DNA of 64,000 bases from Saccharomycodes ludwigii (GCF_020623625.1 NC_060200.1:2686001-2750000), one strand, 5' to 3'. Shown: positions 51,979 to 63,266, counted from the first letter of the stretch. The notes: a model not told the origin generated them from the letters alone. A program made the numbers and translations.

Positions 51979-54900
51979 ATGAATAAAGAGCGTGAAAGAT
52001 TACAACAAGACAGAAACCATGAAAAATACTGGAAGAGATGGGGTCCTTATTTAAGTGAAAGAGCTTGGGCAACGGTCAGAGAAGATTATTCCCAAAATGG
52101 CGATGCCTGGTCTGATTTCCCGTTCGAACAAGCAAATAAAAGAGTATTCAGATGGGGTGAAGATGGGCTATTTGGCTGTAGTGATAACAAACAGTTAATA
52201 TGTTTTAATGTTGCTATGTGGAACAATAAAGATTCTATTATAAAAGAAAGATTATTTGGGTGCACTGGTCCTCAAGGTAACCATGGAGAGGATGTCAAAG
52301 AGCTATATTTCTACTTGGATAATTTACCATCTCACTCTTATATGAAGTCTATTTATAAATACCCGTTTAGTAAACCGTTCCCTTACGAAAAAGTGGTTGA
52401 AGAAAATTGCAAAAGGGGCTACCAAGACAGAGAATTTGAAATTTTTGATGTTGATGGGTTGTTCCAAGACAATGATGGTGACACGCCTTATTTCGATGTT
52501 CTTTTCGAAATGGCCAAGGACGATGAAAACCCTGAAGAGTTAAATTTTAGAATTACTGCCTATAATCGTAGTGACAAGTTAAGTGGTGAGCTATACTTGA
52601 TGCCACAAGTTTTATTTAGGAACACTTGGTCATGGTGCGAAGAGGGTAAAAATGCTACCAAAAAAAAACGTCCTCTTATTTCAAAAATTGACGATCATTG
52701 TATCAAAGTCTGTGAACCAAGCAAATTTGGTGAAAGATTTGTTTATTTTGCGCCATCTTCGGGTCAATTTGGCGACACTGATGATCCTAATTACAGCAAC
52801 TATGAAAATTTTGTAGACGACATCGAACCTACTTTCTTGTTTACCAATAACGAATCCAATTTAAAGAAATTATTCGGTGAGAAAGAAACTAATGCTTCAC
52901 CTTACACAAAGGATGCATTCAATGAATATCTTGTCAATGGGGACAAAACTGCCTGTAACTTTGAATCGATGCAAGGCACCAAGTGTTGTGCTACTTATCA
53001 TTTCCCCAGTATTCCACCTGGCGACTATGTTACGGTTCGTTATAGGTTTACCAACCGTGATTATTTGGAAACTAGTAGGGATACATGCCCATTTGATGAA
53101 GAAGAATTTGATGATTTGTTTGAAAAAAAAGAGGAGGAATCCAATATTTTTTATGAGGGCGTCACTTCAAAAAATATTGATCCATCTCTAAGGTTGGTAC
53201 AAAGACAAGCTTTTGCCGGTTTGTTATGGTCGAAACAATTCTATCACTTAATACAAGAATACTGGAGCTTAGGTGATCCCGAAGCTAAAACTAAACCGCC
53301 TCCAAACAGAGCTAATGGCAGAAACACCGATTGGAAACATATGTATGCGGAAGATATTTTATCCCTACCAGATAAATGGGAATATCCGTTTTTCGCTTCG
53401 TGGGACTCTTCTTTCCATTGTATCCCGCTTGCCCTGATTGATCCGGAATTTGCCAAAAAGCAGTTAGATGTCTTAACAAGAGAATGGTACATGCATCCGA
53501 ATGGTCAAATACCTGCTTATGAATGGAATTTTAGCGACGTCAACCCACCAGTACATGCTTGGGCGGCATATAGGGTATTCAAAATCGAGAGAAATATGTA
53601 TGGCACCCCAGACCGGGTTTTTTTAGAAAGGGTGTTTCAAAAATTGTTGTTAAATTTCACTTGGTGGGTTAACAGGAAAGATGCATTTGGGAAAAATGTT
53701 TTTGAGGGCGGGTTTTTAGGACTAGACAACATTGGGGTTTTCAATAGAAGCGAACCTTTACCAACAGGCGGTACTTTAGAACAGGCTGATTCCACTGGTT
53801 GGATGGCCTTTTTTTCACTACAAATGTTGAATATTGCGCTTGAGTTGGCCATGGAAAATCCTGTTTATGAAGATATTGCTTCTAAGTTTTTTGAACATTT
53901 TGTTTTTATTAGCGACGCTTTATCCTGGGAGTACATGGATGATAGAGGAAATGTCAAAGTTGGAAGTCTTTGGAATGAAAAAGACCAATTTTTTTATGAT
54001 GCTATTTCGTACGGCGATAATGTTAAGCAACAATTGACTGTTAGATCATTAGTTGGTTTAATCCCACTTTATGCTTGCTTGACTTTGGAACCTCAAATAT
54101 TGGATAGATTTCCCAATTTTAAAAAAAGATTGGAATGGTTTGTTGACAACAAGGGCCCCATGTTTGAAAGAAATACAGCTAGCGTGACCAGAAGAGGTGT
54201 GGGCGAGAGGTTATTGTTAAGTTTGGTGTCCAAGGAAAAATTAGAGGCAATTTTAAAAAGGATGCTTGATCCCAACGAATTTTTTTCGCCTTATGGCATT
54301 AGATCTTTATCCAAATATCACAAAGACCATCCTTATTCTATCAACGCTGGGGGAACCATGTATACCATATCCTATTTACCTGGAGAAAGTGATTCGGGTA
54401 TGTTTGGTGGAAATTCTAATTGGAGAGGTCCCATTTGGTTTCCAACAAATTTCTTGATTGTGGAAAGTCTACAAAGATTTTTCCTTTATTATGGTTCTGA
54501 TTTTAAAGTCGAGTGCCCTACAGGCAGTGGCCAGTATTTAAATTTGGTGCAGGTAGCACAAGAGATCGAGCACAGATTGATGAAACTTTTTTTATACGAT
54601 GGTAATGGGGTTAGGGTTTGTTATGAAGACCAAGAGCATGGTGCCTTTTTAAGCAATGATTTATTTTTCCAAGAGTGTATCCCATTTTTTGAATATTTTG
54701 ATGGGGATACTGGACGTGGACTAGGCGCTTCTCACCAATGCGGCTGGACTGCTTTGGTGGCTAAATTTATTCATGATAATGGTTCATCCTGTGTCGTTTT
54801 AGATAGTGCAACTTTGTCACCCACCAGCACTAATACTAGTAGTAAGAGTGAATACAATGTCCATTTTCATAAGAGAACAGCTTTCAGAAGACGTTCATCT

Positions 54901-55013
54901 AAAAGCTTGGTTAGCCTTGCAGTATCCCAATTAGATTTAAGTGTAGAAGAAGGGAAAATACATAAAAACTTGAGTTATAAGAGTTCCAAAGAAATTCACA
55001 CTAAATCTTCCGA

Positions 55014-55017
<4 letters not shown>
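51979..55017 (+). CDS. YMR196W-type glycoside hydrolase (GH63-like)
   Basis: A 1012-residue soluble protein matching the S. cerevisiae YMR196W family in size and position. The N-terminal half starts RERLQQDRNHEKYWKRWGPYLSERAWATVREDYS. The C-terminal half carries the (alpha/alpha)6 barrel signature of clan GH-G enzymes, such as WRGPIWFPTNFL and GASHQCGWTALVAKFI. No signal peptide is visible, so a cytosolic glucosidase is likely, unlike ER glucosidase I. Substrate is unknown; related plant and bacterial enzymes hydrolyse glucosylglycerate or mannosylglycerate. The C-terminal 60 residues are basic and Ser-rich and probably a regulatory tail. The promoter holds stress elements and a G-quadruplex motif. 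It converges with VTI1 133 bp away. Confidence 0.88.

Positions 55018-55048
<31 letters not shown>
55017..55048. repeat. (TA)n dinucleotide repeat
   Basis: About fifteen TA units starting at the YMR196W-homologue stop codon, in the short convergent spacer with VTI1. An A-tract follows. Confidence 0.88.
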
Positions 55049-55050
<2 letters not shown>

Positions 55051-55150
55051 CAAAAAAAAAAAAAAAAAAAAAAAATATGAATATTTTATTTATATAGTTT
55101 TTAGTATAGATTTATTGTTTAAAAAAGAATAACCTTTTTTTCTTCTTTTT

Positions 55151-55819
55151 TTAAAACTTAGAGTATAGAACCAACAATATTAATAGAACCAAAGCGGCAA
55201 TAATGGCGTAACTAATAAACTTGTTGGCTAATAATCTTCTGGTCATAGTTTTCAAGGTTTTTATACTTTTGTCAACATAACCATCAGCTTGAAATAGGGT
55301 TTGTCTGGCGTTTTCCAACGTTTCTCGCTGAGATCTTAAATCTAGCATGATTTCAGCACCAATACCTTCAGTTTCGTTGGCAATTTGCGAGGCATCTCTT
55401 AATTTGTTTGATGATTTAGATAAAATTTGTTGCGATTGTAACAGTTGTTGTCTTTGTTCGGAATTTATATTGTTATCGCTATCATTTAAGGATAATAATT
55501 CATCTCTGTTTTGGTTGTTTAAATTATCGTTGGTTAATTTGTCTAAAGGAATTTTGATATTTTTCGTTAATTGATCCTTATAATTTCTAATTTTTGTTTT
55601 ATTTTTTATTTTAATGGCGGTATTACCTATAGAATTTACTTCCAATTCCATCTGTTGTATTAATTCTATTAAATCATCTTTAAAATTTTCAACTTGTTTT
55701 AGAACTATATTATTGTTATTACTATTACCTGACGTTAAGTTTATTGAGGATAATAACTGGACGCCTCTATCATAAGTAGTCTTAAATTCAGATTCATAGG
55801 TATCTAACAAAGAAGTCAT
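55151..55819 (-). CDS. VTI1: Vti1, Qb-SNARE of Golgi and endosome-vacuole transport
   Basis: A 222-residue tail-anchored SNARE. The N-terminal three-helix domain begins SLLDTYESEFKTTYDRG. The SNARE motif spans about 137-196 with the zero-layer Gln164 in DLRSQRETLENARQTLFQADGYVDKS, nearly identical to S. cerevisiae. A C-terminal transmembrane helix (about 201-219) ends two residues before the stop. Vti1 serves several fusion steps (Golgi, prevacuole, vacuole) with different partners. An Asn-rich stretch near 30-38 and an N/D-rich linker near 97-122 are insertions common in this genome. It is divergent from YAH1, as the merged YMR197C and YPL252C maps predict. Confidence 0.96.
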   Translation of the reverse strand: MTSLLDTYESEFKTTYDRGVQLLSSINLTSGNSNNNNIVLKQVENFKDDLIELIQQMELEVNSIGNTAIKIKNKTKIRNYKDQLTKNIKIPLDKLTNDNLNNQNRDELLSLNDSDNNINSEQRQQLLQSQQILSKSSNKLRDASQIANETEGIGAEIMLDLRSQRETLENARQTLFQADGYVDKSIKTLKTMTRRLLANKFISYAIIAALVLLILLVLYSKF

Positions 55820-56078
55820 TTTTATTTTTGGTTAAAATTGGAGTGTATATACTTTTATATGATGCAATCCTCAGATGGTCTATGTATGTATGTAGTTGTT
55901 TATAGAATAACATGAATTATATTGTAAGAATTGAATAAAAGGGATAAATGACTTTGAAATTAAAAAAAAAAAAAGTTTTTATTTTCTAGGCCAAAAAAAA
56001 AGCGCTTTGTTTGCTTATTAAGAAAAAAAAAAAAAAAAAAAAATGAAGATAAAATTACACTTTTTTTGTTTTTTTGTT

Positions 56079-56119
<41 letters not shown>

Positions 56120-56245
56120 TTTTAAAACATAAAAATAACCGATACATTTTACATATACAATACCGGATTTATATGTTAATCAAATATAAACACATACATA
56201 CGTACCATCAAGAGTCCAAAACTGTCTATAATTCATCTTCTCCTC
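55820..56245. other. Divergent VTI1/YAH1 promoter
   Basis: Dominated by homopolymers: A-tracts at 55962-55973 and 56023-56043, and a 37-nt T run at 56081-56117. No other element recognised. Confidence 0.6.
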
Positions 56246-56758
56246 ATGTTTAAAGTTTTACCCTCCTCTTTGCTGTTGAAAAGCTCAGCTAGAATAAAAA
56301 GAAACATCTTGTACAAGCCCATTATTAGTTTTACGTCGCCAACGGTGGTTACTCCAAGATTTTTGTCAACAACTTTACCAAGATTACATGGCCATTTACA
56401 CAAACCAAAACCAGGAGAAGAATTACACTGTACCTTTATTTTGAAAGATGGCACTCAAAAAAAATTTACAGTTGCTAAGGGTGACACTTTATTAGATATT
56501 GCCCAAGGCCATAACTTAGATATGGAAGGCGCCTGTGGTGGTTCATGTGCCTGTTCTACCTGTCATGTTATAGTTGACCCTGAATACTATGATTTATTGC
56601 CAGAACCTGATGATGACGAAAACGATATGTTAGACTTAGCTTACGGTTTAACTGAAACCAGCAGATTGGGCTGTTGTATCAAAATGAATAAGGATATAGA
56701 TGGCATTAGAGTTGCTTTACCTCAAATGACTAGGAACGTTCAAACAAGTGATTTTTAG
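56246..56758 (+). CDS. YAH1: Yah1, mitochondrial adrenodoxin-type [2Fe-2S] ferredoxin
   Basis: A 170-residue protein. Residues 1 to about 57 form a basic presequence. The ferredoxin domain holds the four cluster ligands Cys97, Cys103, Cys106 and Cys143 in the exact adrenodoxin spacing (C-x5-C-x2-C-x36-C), within GACGGSCACSTCHV and RLGCC. It also has the acidic partner-binding helix DPEYYDLLPEPDDDENDMLDLAYGL. Yah1 passes electrons from Arh1 to iron-sulfur cluster assembly, coenzyme Q synthesis and heme A synthesis in the matrix, and is essential in yeast. Length matches S. cerevisiae (172). In S. cerevisiae it is YPL252C, next to VIK1, as here next to the CIK1/VIK1 parent. Confidence 0.97.
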   Translation: MFKVLPSSLLLKSSARIKRNILYKPIISFTSPTVVTPRFLSTTLPRLHGHLHKPKPGEELHCTFILKDGTQKKFTVAKGDTLLDIAQGHNLDMEGACGGSCACSTCHVIVDPEYYDLLPEPDDDENDMLDLAYGLTETSRLGCCIKMNKDIDGIRVALPQMTRNVQTSDF

Positions 56759-57332
56759 TAAGTAGTGTATATAATATCATGTATTTAGTCAATTATTATA
56801 TTATTATGTATGCGTGTACGTACCTTTTTATAAGTAAAAATACTTTTTTGATATTTTTACAACCAAAATAATTGCCAGTTTTAGTCATCACCACCTTCCC
56901 GTGTTGTAACGGACAAACGGACTATCTGTAAGCTCGTGTTGTGGGGGAGAAAAGAAGAAAAAAAAAAAAAAAGGAAATATCAAACGGGATACATCATGTG
57001 ATCATTGGATGTCCGAGAACTCAAGAATCCATTAAAAACCGGCAATCCACTTTTTTTTTTTTTTTTTTTTTTTTTCTTTTTATTTTTTTGTGCGTGTAAA
57101 AGATATAAATAAACAAAGTAAATGAACTTTTTTTTAAAACAGATCTTAAACAAATTTTAAACTGAGATAAAAAGCAAAAATAGAGTATATTCCAATTATA
57201 AAACCATTTAGTAACGTTTTTCTGCTTAAAAAAGGGGAAGGAGGGAAAAAAGTAAAAAAAAAATATAAACCAATACCTATACTTCAAACCACGGTCGTAT
57301 CAATTTATCACTATATCTATTTAAACAGTAAT
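56759..57332. other. YAH1 terminator and CIK1 promoter
   Basis: A less AT-rich patch at 56880-56950 contains several CGG/CCG triplets (CCCGTG, ACGGACAAACGGAC) that could serve zinc-cluster factors. T-tract of about 24 at 57052-57075. No gene seen. Confidence 0.5.
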
Positions 57333-59543
57333 ATGAATAAAACACAAAATGAACAACAACAAAAACATCATAGAAGCAATACCGTTACAAGTAGTAGTAA
57401 GATACCTCAACTTTTAAACACTAAAAACAATACTTATACCAATATCCTTCCTCTTAAAAGAAATAATATAACTGTTTTTTTAAAGCAAGAACGTTCCAAA
57501 ATTCCAAAATTGCATTCTGTCCAGAGTACTACTTCAGTTGAAAATAGTCCCGCTGTAACCACCAATAATAATACAAGAAGACATACTACTATGTTTCATT
57601 CAATTGTAAATGGTAACACCGCTACAACCGGTGATAACTCAATATCATACAAACCATTGCATCGTAGAACAACCCTATCATTCGGATACCATAGCAACAA
57701 TGATAATAATAACAACAACAACAACAACAACAATCAACAGGTGATTGCTGAAAACGACCACACAGCCAAGTTTAATAGAAAATTAAGTTTAGGTCCAAGT
57801 GGAAGAAGTACACAGAAAATATCTTTTTATAGCGATCCGCAAGTTATTGAAGAAATGACTAATAAACAAAGGAAATTGCTAAAAAATATGTCAATTTATA
57901 AAAAAACAATCAATGGAATTGACGAGGAAATTGAAGTTTTACAAAAAGAGACTATACCGAATTTAAAATACACTATTAATAAAAAGGCAACGCTGATAAA
58001 TAAATTACGTAGCGACATAGACGCGATTGATTTGAAGATACAAGACTTGCACAAAAAAAAAAATTCACTGGTGTTGAATAATGAACTCAAATTAGAAAAC
58101 ATGAAATTGGAAAATGATATCAAGTTACAAAATATGGAAAATGAATTTTTTGAGAAATTTAATGATTACAAACGAAATATTATTGAAGAATCCCAGGAAC
58201 GATTGAGAGTCTACAAACTTGAGAAATTACAAGAATGTGAGCTAAATACGCAAAGTGAAGAGTTGAATGAATTGTTAGTGAAACGGAAGAATGCTTTGAA
58301 AGCTTTACAATTAGAAAACTTGGATAAGATTAGTAAACTTCGAGGCGATTTGACTCACCGCTTTGAAAACTTTAAAATCACCGAAAACGAACCGATAAAT
58401 GCATTGTTACGAGAAAGAGACGAAAGACTAAATGTTAATTATGGTAGATTAGAACATAAAAAAAGGGAGCTTTTGGAACAGATTGAAATTAAAAACGGAT
58501 TGAAATTAAAATTACAAGACGACTTGGTGATTTTACAAAAAACTTTGAAAAATTTACAAAATAACCAAGATTTGAGACAAAATTTGGAAAATTTGAAGAA
58601 AAATGATTATGAAATTCTATCTGAAAAGTTACGCATAAGGGGAGAACAGGTTTCAGCTTTGGAACATGCATATAATAGCACCTTTGATAGAATGGAACAG
58701 GAACAAAAACATAGAAGAGAGTTGGAAAATTCCATAGATGAATTGAGCGGTTGTAACGTTAGAAACTTTGCTCGCATTTCCTGTAAAATTGGCGCCAATT
58801 TAAAAATCAATTATATGGACAAAGAGATTGTAGTTTGTGGCGATGCTGCTAATAAATTAAGATTTAACAGAATTTTCCCCATGGATCTAGTTACACAAGA
58901 TGAAATTTTCAATGACGAATGCGAGATTTTTTTCAAGGATTGTTTTAGCAATAAAACAAGCTTCAGTATTTACAATATGTATGAGGTGAATGATGATTTT
59001 GAAGATAGGTATTTAATGAGGTCGAGCTTTATGAAAAGTTTGCAGCGTTATGTGAGTGACACTGATGGATTTGATCAAGCTCAGTGCGTTATAGTGAATG
59101 ATAATAATAACAGCAACAAAAACAATGATTTAACTTCTTTGGATGTGTTGAATCCAGCTTCTACTGATAACATAAGTATAAGTCTATTACCATCAGGTAA
59201 TGGCGAAAACAATAAAATTTCAATTGAATTAAATTCCTCTGTCATCAAAAACAATTGGGATGCCTTAATAAGGGACTTAGATATTTTAAAAGATTTTGAG
59301 TATTATAAAGAATATTTAACCGATGGGATATTAATTTTAAATATTAAATGTGCCAATAAAATGGAAATCTTTTACATTGAGCAACAACAGTTAAATCTTT
59401 TACACCTACATCAAAAGAATGATAGTATTAACCATATGAACAGTGACAAGAATGATTTCACTAACAAATTATTTAAGAAAATAATTGAAGAAACAAAACC
59501 TGTATTGATAACTAACGTTTATAATGGCTCTAAATTGTTATAA
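57333..59543 (+). CDS. CIK1: Cik1/Vik1-type kinesin-associated protein (Kar3 partner)
   Basis: A 736-residue protein with three parts. A disordered basic head (1 to about 160) carries an Asn run near 124-134. A long coiled coil follows (about 165-480). A C-terminal motor-homology domain (about 485-736) begins RRELENSIDELSGCNVRNFARIS and lacks a Walker A loop, as expected for Cik1/Vik1, which fold like a kinesin motor but bind no nucleotide. These proteins pair with the minus-end kinesin Kar3 and direct it to spindle poles or microtubule ends. S. cerevisiae has two copies from the genome duplication (CIK1, YMR198W; VIK1, YPL253C). Here one gene stands between YAH1 and HFI1, so it likely represents both. 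Its stop is 24 bp from the convergent HFI1 stop. Confidence 0.9.
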   Translation: MNKTQNEQQQKHHRSNTVTSSSKIPQLLNTKNNTYTNILPLKRNNITVFLKQERSKIPKLHSVQSTTSVENSPAVTTNNNTRRHTTMFHSIVNGNTATTGDNSISYKPLHRRTTLSFGYHSNNDNNNNNNNNNNQQVIAENDHTAKFNRKLSLGPSGRSTQKISFYSDPQVIEEMTNKQRKLLKNMSIYKKTINGIDEEIEVLQKETIPNLKYTINKKATLINKLRSDIDAIDLKIQDLHKKKNSLVLNNELKLENMKLENDIKLQNMENEFFEKFNDYKRNIIEESQERLRVYKLEKLQECELNTQSEELNELLVKRKNALKALQLENLDKISKLRGDLTHRFENFKITENEPINALLRERDERLNVNYGRLEHKKRELLEQIEIKNGLKLKLQDDLVILQKTLKNLQNNQDLRQNLENLKKNDYEILSEKLRIRGEQVSALEHAYNSTFDRMEQEQKHRRELENSIDELSGCNVRNFARISCKIGANLKINYMDKEIVVCGDAANKLRFNRIFPMDLVTQDEIFNDECEIFFKDCFSNKTSFSIYNMYEVNDDFEDRYLMRSSFMKSLQRYVSDTDGFDQAQCVIVNDNNNSNKNNDLTSLDVLNPASTDNISISLLPSGNGENNKISIELNSSVIKNNWDALIRDLDILKDFEYYKEYLTDGILILNIKCANKMEIFYIEQQQLNLLHLHQKNDSINHMNSDKNDFTNKLFKKIIEETKPVLITNVYNGSKLL

Positions 59544-59567
59544 GATTATACATAAATAACACGGTCC

Positions 59568-60756
59568 TCATTCATTAGTCAATATGTTTCTGATCAACCA
59601 ATTTAACTCTTCTCTTGTGCCGTTATTCCTATCATCAACTGGGACGAAAGAAGGTTTTTCCTTTTCGAAAAAAGGCATATCATCTATCCTACTTTTCTTT
59701 ATAACCATTTCGTCATCATTTCTTGAATAATTACAGGTTAGATTATAGTATACAGAGCTTGGTTCAATTAAGTTAGGATATAAAGAAAAAGTATCTAGTA
59801 AATCCTCATTAGTCAAGAACAATGATGACATGGGTTCCTTATGCTTGGTAGTGTCCTTCATATTATTACTATTGTCATTACTAGCAGTGCCCCATTTGTT
59901 TTTATGAGCATCGTGTCCATTAGAATTATAAGTATTAGTAGTATCCACCTCAGTATAAAACCCATTTTCATCTAAGTCATATAACCCACTATATTTCTTG
60001 GCTCTGTATCTAATGAAGTCGATTCCGCTTTCAACTATATTTCTTAAATATTGCTCTAAAGCACAATTTAATACATCACAGCATTTAACATCCACAGTAC
60101 CAACAAGTCCATTTTCTCTAGCAAGACCCACCATCCTAGTGTATAGATTTTCATTATCTGGCAAGGCATATAGTTCCTGGGATAGAGGTTGAGTGTAAGC
60201 GTTACATACTTCATGTGACCATTCTAAAGGAGTACCTATAGTTTCATTGGCCACATTATTTTTTGTAGATTTATTATTCTTGCTACTGTTATCTGGACCC
60301 TTCCCTGGTTGTTGCTGTTGTTGTTGTTGTTGTTGTTGCTGCTGCTGGTAGTTTCTTATCCTATTCAAAGTTTCTTGTGATGCAATAGCAGGTATCTTGG
60401 GTAAAGTGGCTAATCTGGTTTGTAACACAGAACATAAAACAAATCCCCTTTTCCCAGCTTCTCTTGTAATTTTACTCATTCTTTTACGGTCCTGTATGGG
60501 TAGTGACATAACGACTCTTTTATAACTTTCAATTTGCGAGGTTTGATGTTGTTTTTGTTGCGTTTTTGTAACTTTATTGGGTTTATTACCATTGACAGTA
60601 CTATTGCCAATATCGGTAACCGTGTTAAAGCCATTTCCAATATTTACGCCATTTTTATTTGATATTAAGGAATTAGCCAAAATAGTTAGCATCAATTGAT
60701 TATGCAACTTATAAATAGTGGTGCTAGTAGTGTTAGGGTTAGTAGTAGTAGTAGTG

Positions 60757-60808
<52 letters not shown>

Positions 60809-61112
60809 TAAGATTGTCCAATTCATATATTATACTATTGATATCTTGGACTAATTCTGTCCTGGTTCTCTTACCTAATATGAACAAAGAGACAGACTGA
60901 GCATATTTTATCCATAATTGTTTACCCAAGGCCTCATTTAAATCGTCTATTAATTCAGATATATTTATAAAATTTATTTTATTAGTGATATTATTAGTGG
61001 GAGCGCTGTTAATTAGATGTTTACTGGTAACATTGTTTACAGGAGTGCCGTTACTACCATTACCATTGGATACTAGGGCTTCTGTTATTGTTGCTCTAGG
61101 ATTTACACTCAT
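59568..61112 (-). CDS. HFI1: Hfi1/Ada1, SAGA coactivator core subunit
   Basis: A 514-residue protein recognised by the Ada1-type segment INISELIDDLNEALGKQLWIKYAQSVSLFILGKRTRTEL (about 46-84). The histone-fold-containing C-terminal region includes LYTRMVGLARENGLVGTVDVKCCDVLNCALEQYLRNIVE. Hfi1 pairs with Taf12 in the SAGA core. Two homopolymers interrupt the chain: a threonine run near residues 99-124 and a glutamine run near 254-267, encoded by near-pure trinucleotide repeats and probably length-variable between strains. The adjacent order CIK1/VIK1-HFI1-BBP1 and their relative strands equal those of S. cerevisiae YPL253-YPL255. Confidence 0.92.
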
Positions 61113-61245
61113 TACTTATATATGCCTTGTTTCTTATTGTTGCTGGGTTTCTACGGTATTTCGGACTAACTAAATAGATAGGGATAACGTATAATACTGA
61201 AAAAAAAAAAAAATAAAAAAAAAGGATAATAACATACAAACGCAC

Positions 61246-61277
<32 letters not shown>

Positions 61278-61566
61278 TTTTTTTAGTTATTTATTTTTGT
61301 TTTGAGGGTTTTGGGTGCACTGGATAAGTTTGATGATACAAAAAATGCCTAGTTATAAAAGTGTGACTTATAGGATTAAATATTCTTATTATTCTATCCT
61401 ATTTATTTATTTTACTTTTATTTTTATATTTTTAATCTTACTTTAAATTGATTATTTTTAATTCAAATTTTTATTTTTTATTTTATACTTATTTTAATTG
61501 CTAAGCATTATTGCTATAAAAGATGGTATTTTATAATTCTTGATTGCGTGTTATGTTTGAAATACT

Positions 61567-61620
61567 AGAGAATAAAAGAGAATTAGAGAATAAAAGAGAA
61601 TTAGAGAATAAAAAATAGAG
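61567..61620. repeat. 18-bp tandem repeat, two perfect copies plus degenerate copies
   Basis: The unit AGAGAATAAAAGAGAATT is repeated exactly at 61567-61584 and 61585-61602, then continues in decayed form. Confidence 0.85.
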
Positions 61621-61749
61621 AATAAAAAAAACAAAAAAAGAAAAAAAGAAAAAGAAAAAGAAAAAAAAAAAAAAAAAAAAAAACAAATCCAAACTTTTTT
61701 TCCTATTTTGATCTTTGAAAAAGTGCTCAAGTATCCGGGTAGACAGTCA

Positions 61750-61783
61750 TACATTTCGGTTTGTTATGGAGTGTCGAAATGTA
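61750..61783. other. Inverted repeat with 9-bp perfect arms
   Basis: TACATTTCG (61750-61758) and CGAAATGTA (61775-61783) around a 16-nt loop. CGG-containing repeats follow directly (CCGTTCGGACACACGGAC). This is a relatively GC-rich island in very AT-rich DNA. Confidence 0.6.
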
Positions 61784-62154
61784 CCGTTCGGACACACGGA
61801 CAGCAACATACGATACTCTACTTTTAAAGGGCAGATCATAAAATATTGAGAATTATGCCATTTGGATCTTTTTTGATAGTAAAATGCACTTTATAAACTA
61901 ATTTTCAAAGTAGAATATATGTAGAAAGTAATAAAGACAAAGAAATATTTAACACTTATCGCAATCTGCGTTTAAAATTGTATCTATTTTCTTCAAAGAA
62001 TTTTTCTTTTTATCCATGTTTTTCTCTTTATTAAAAAAAAAAAAAAAAAAAAAATAGCCATTTCGTACCACAAATCATTATTTTCTTCGTTCTCATTTTG
62101 ATCTTCATGTTAATTTTTAACGTTGCATATATACCCAAGTTCTTACTTTTTAAT

Positions 62155-62868
62155 TTATAAATCATTATTTCGCCGCCCTCTTTCCAATTCAATAACTCTA
62201 TTATTTAAAGTTTCAATAATTTTGTAACATTCCTCATTATCCTTTAACAAATCACTGTATAATTGGTATAATTGATAATACTTGTCGTACAACTCTTTTG
62301 AAGAACGCAATTCTTTTATTAGTTCTTGTCTTATTTGCAGGTATTTAATTTTGTACTTTTCTTCTTCCTCTATGGATGATGATAAATGTATCTTGTTAGA
62401 TAGATCTTTTAGTCTGTTATTGTTTGAATCTATAGTGCTTATTATATTGTCAACAAGTTGTGATCCTATTTCATTGTCTGTATTTATTTTGGAAAAACCA
62501 CCAGGGACAGCAATAGCATTCTTATTAACATTGTCATTTTCTTGCTTATAAGTTTTTGCATAATTTTCTTTTAACTTGCCTTTAAGTTCTTTCTTATATT
62601 TGAAGGTATCATTATCATCATATGGATACAAATTAAAAGGGTTAGTAGGAACTTGATTAGTAGACTTTACTTTTTTTTCAATCCTGGGCGTTCCCAAATC
62701 CAAGGAATCCGATAATATATTATGATCGCTATAAGTCTCATTAGTGTCATTTTCTATTGGATTATTATTATTACTCCTATTACCAAAAATAGCATCTATA
62801 GTCCATTTTATTATTCCCGTATTAGTACTATCATTATCAGCATCTTCTAATAGTTCTGGTTTGTCCAT
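62155..62868 (-). CDS. BBP1: Bbp1, spindle pole body duplication factor (short form)
   Basis: A 237-residue protein with the Bbp1 N-terminal signature GIIKWTIDAIFGNRS (yeast KWTKDALFG) and a C-terminal coiled coil (YLQIRQELIKELRSSKELYDKYYQLYQLYSDLLKDNEE). The coiled coil corresponds to the recalled yeast segment [24 protein letters not shown]. Bbp1 works with Mps2 and Ndc1 to insert the new spindle pole body into the nuclear envelope. At 237 residues it is well short of S. cerevisiae Bbp1 (385); the yeast C-terminal region past the coiled coil has no counterpart. The frame is intact, so this looks like a genuine short form. Synteny (HFI1 on one side, predicted CLN on the other) supports the name. 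Confidence 0.85.
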   Translation of the reverse strand: MDKPELLEDADNDSTNTGIIKWTIDAIFGNRSNNNNPIENDTNETYSDHNILSDSLDLGTPRIEKKVKSTNQVPTNPFNLYPYDDNDTFKYKKELKGKLKENYAKTYKQENDNVNKNAIAVPGGFSKINTDNEIGSQLVDNIISTIDSNNNRLKDLSNKIHLSSSIEEEEKYKIKYLQIRQELIKELRSSKELYDKYYQLYQLYSDLLKDNEECYKIIETLNNRVIELERGRRNNDL

Positions 62869-63266
62869 ATTATTTGTTCTTAGTTGTTATTGTTTCTTAT
62901 TTTTTTATTAATTGTTTATTATTATTTAGTTATCCATTTATAAAGCCATCTTAGTTTATCCGAATATTATTATATTTATAATCCGTAATCCGTAAGTTGG
63001 TTTAAATGGTACACCGATATTTTTTTTTTTTCTTTGGCGAATTTGTATTATCTTATCTAGGAACAAATTGTAAGCATTCTATTTCTCAGTTTCTTTTTTA
63101 ATATCTTTTTTACTTTTTACCGCATTGGGTCAAGAAAATTTTCTACAAAAAAAAAAAAAGGTACAATTGTGATTTACGTAATGTCCAACTAAAAAGTTTT
63201 GCGATAAACCAGTTTATTATATATATGTATACACGTGACAGAAAAAATGTAAGAATTTAAATATCA

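Larger units (their letters stand above)
61113..62154. other. HFI1 promoter and BBP1 terminator
   Basis: About 1 kb. It contains a T-tract (61249-61276), an 18-bp tandem duplication (61567-61602), a long A-rich purine tract (61627-61683), a hairpin-forming inverted repeat (61750-61783) and another A-tract (62032-62054). No gene recognised. Confidence 0.55.
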
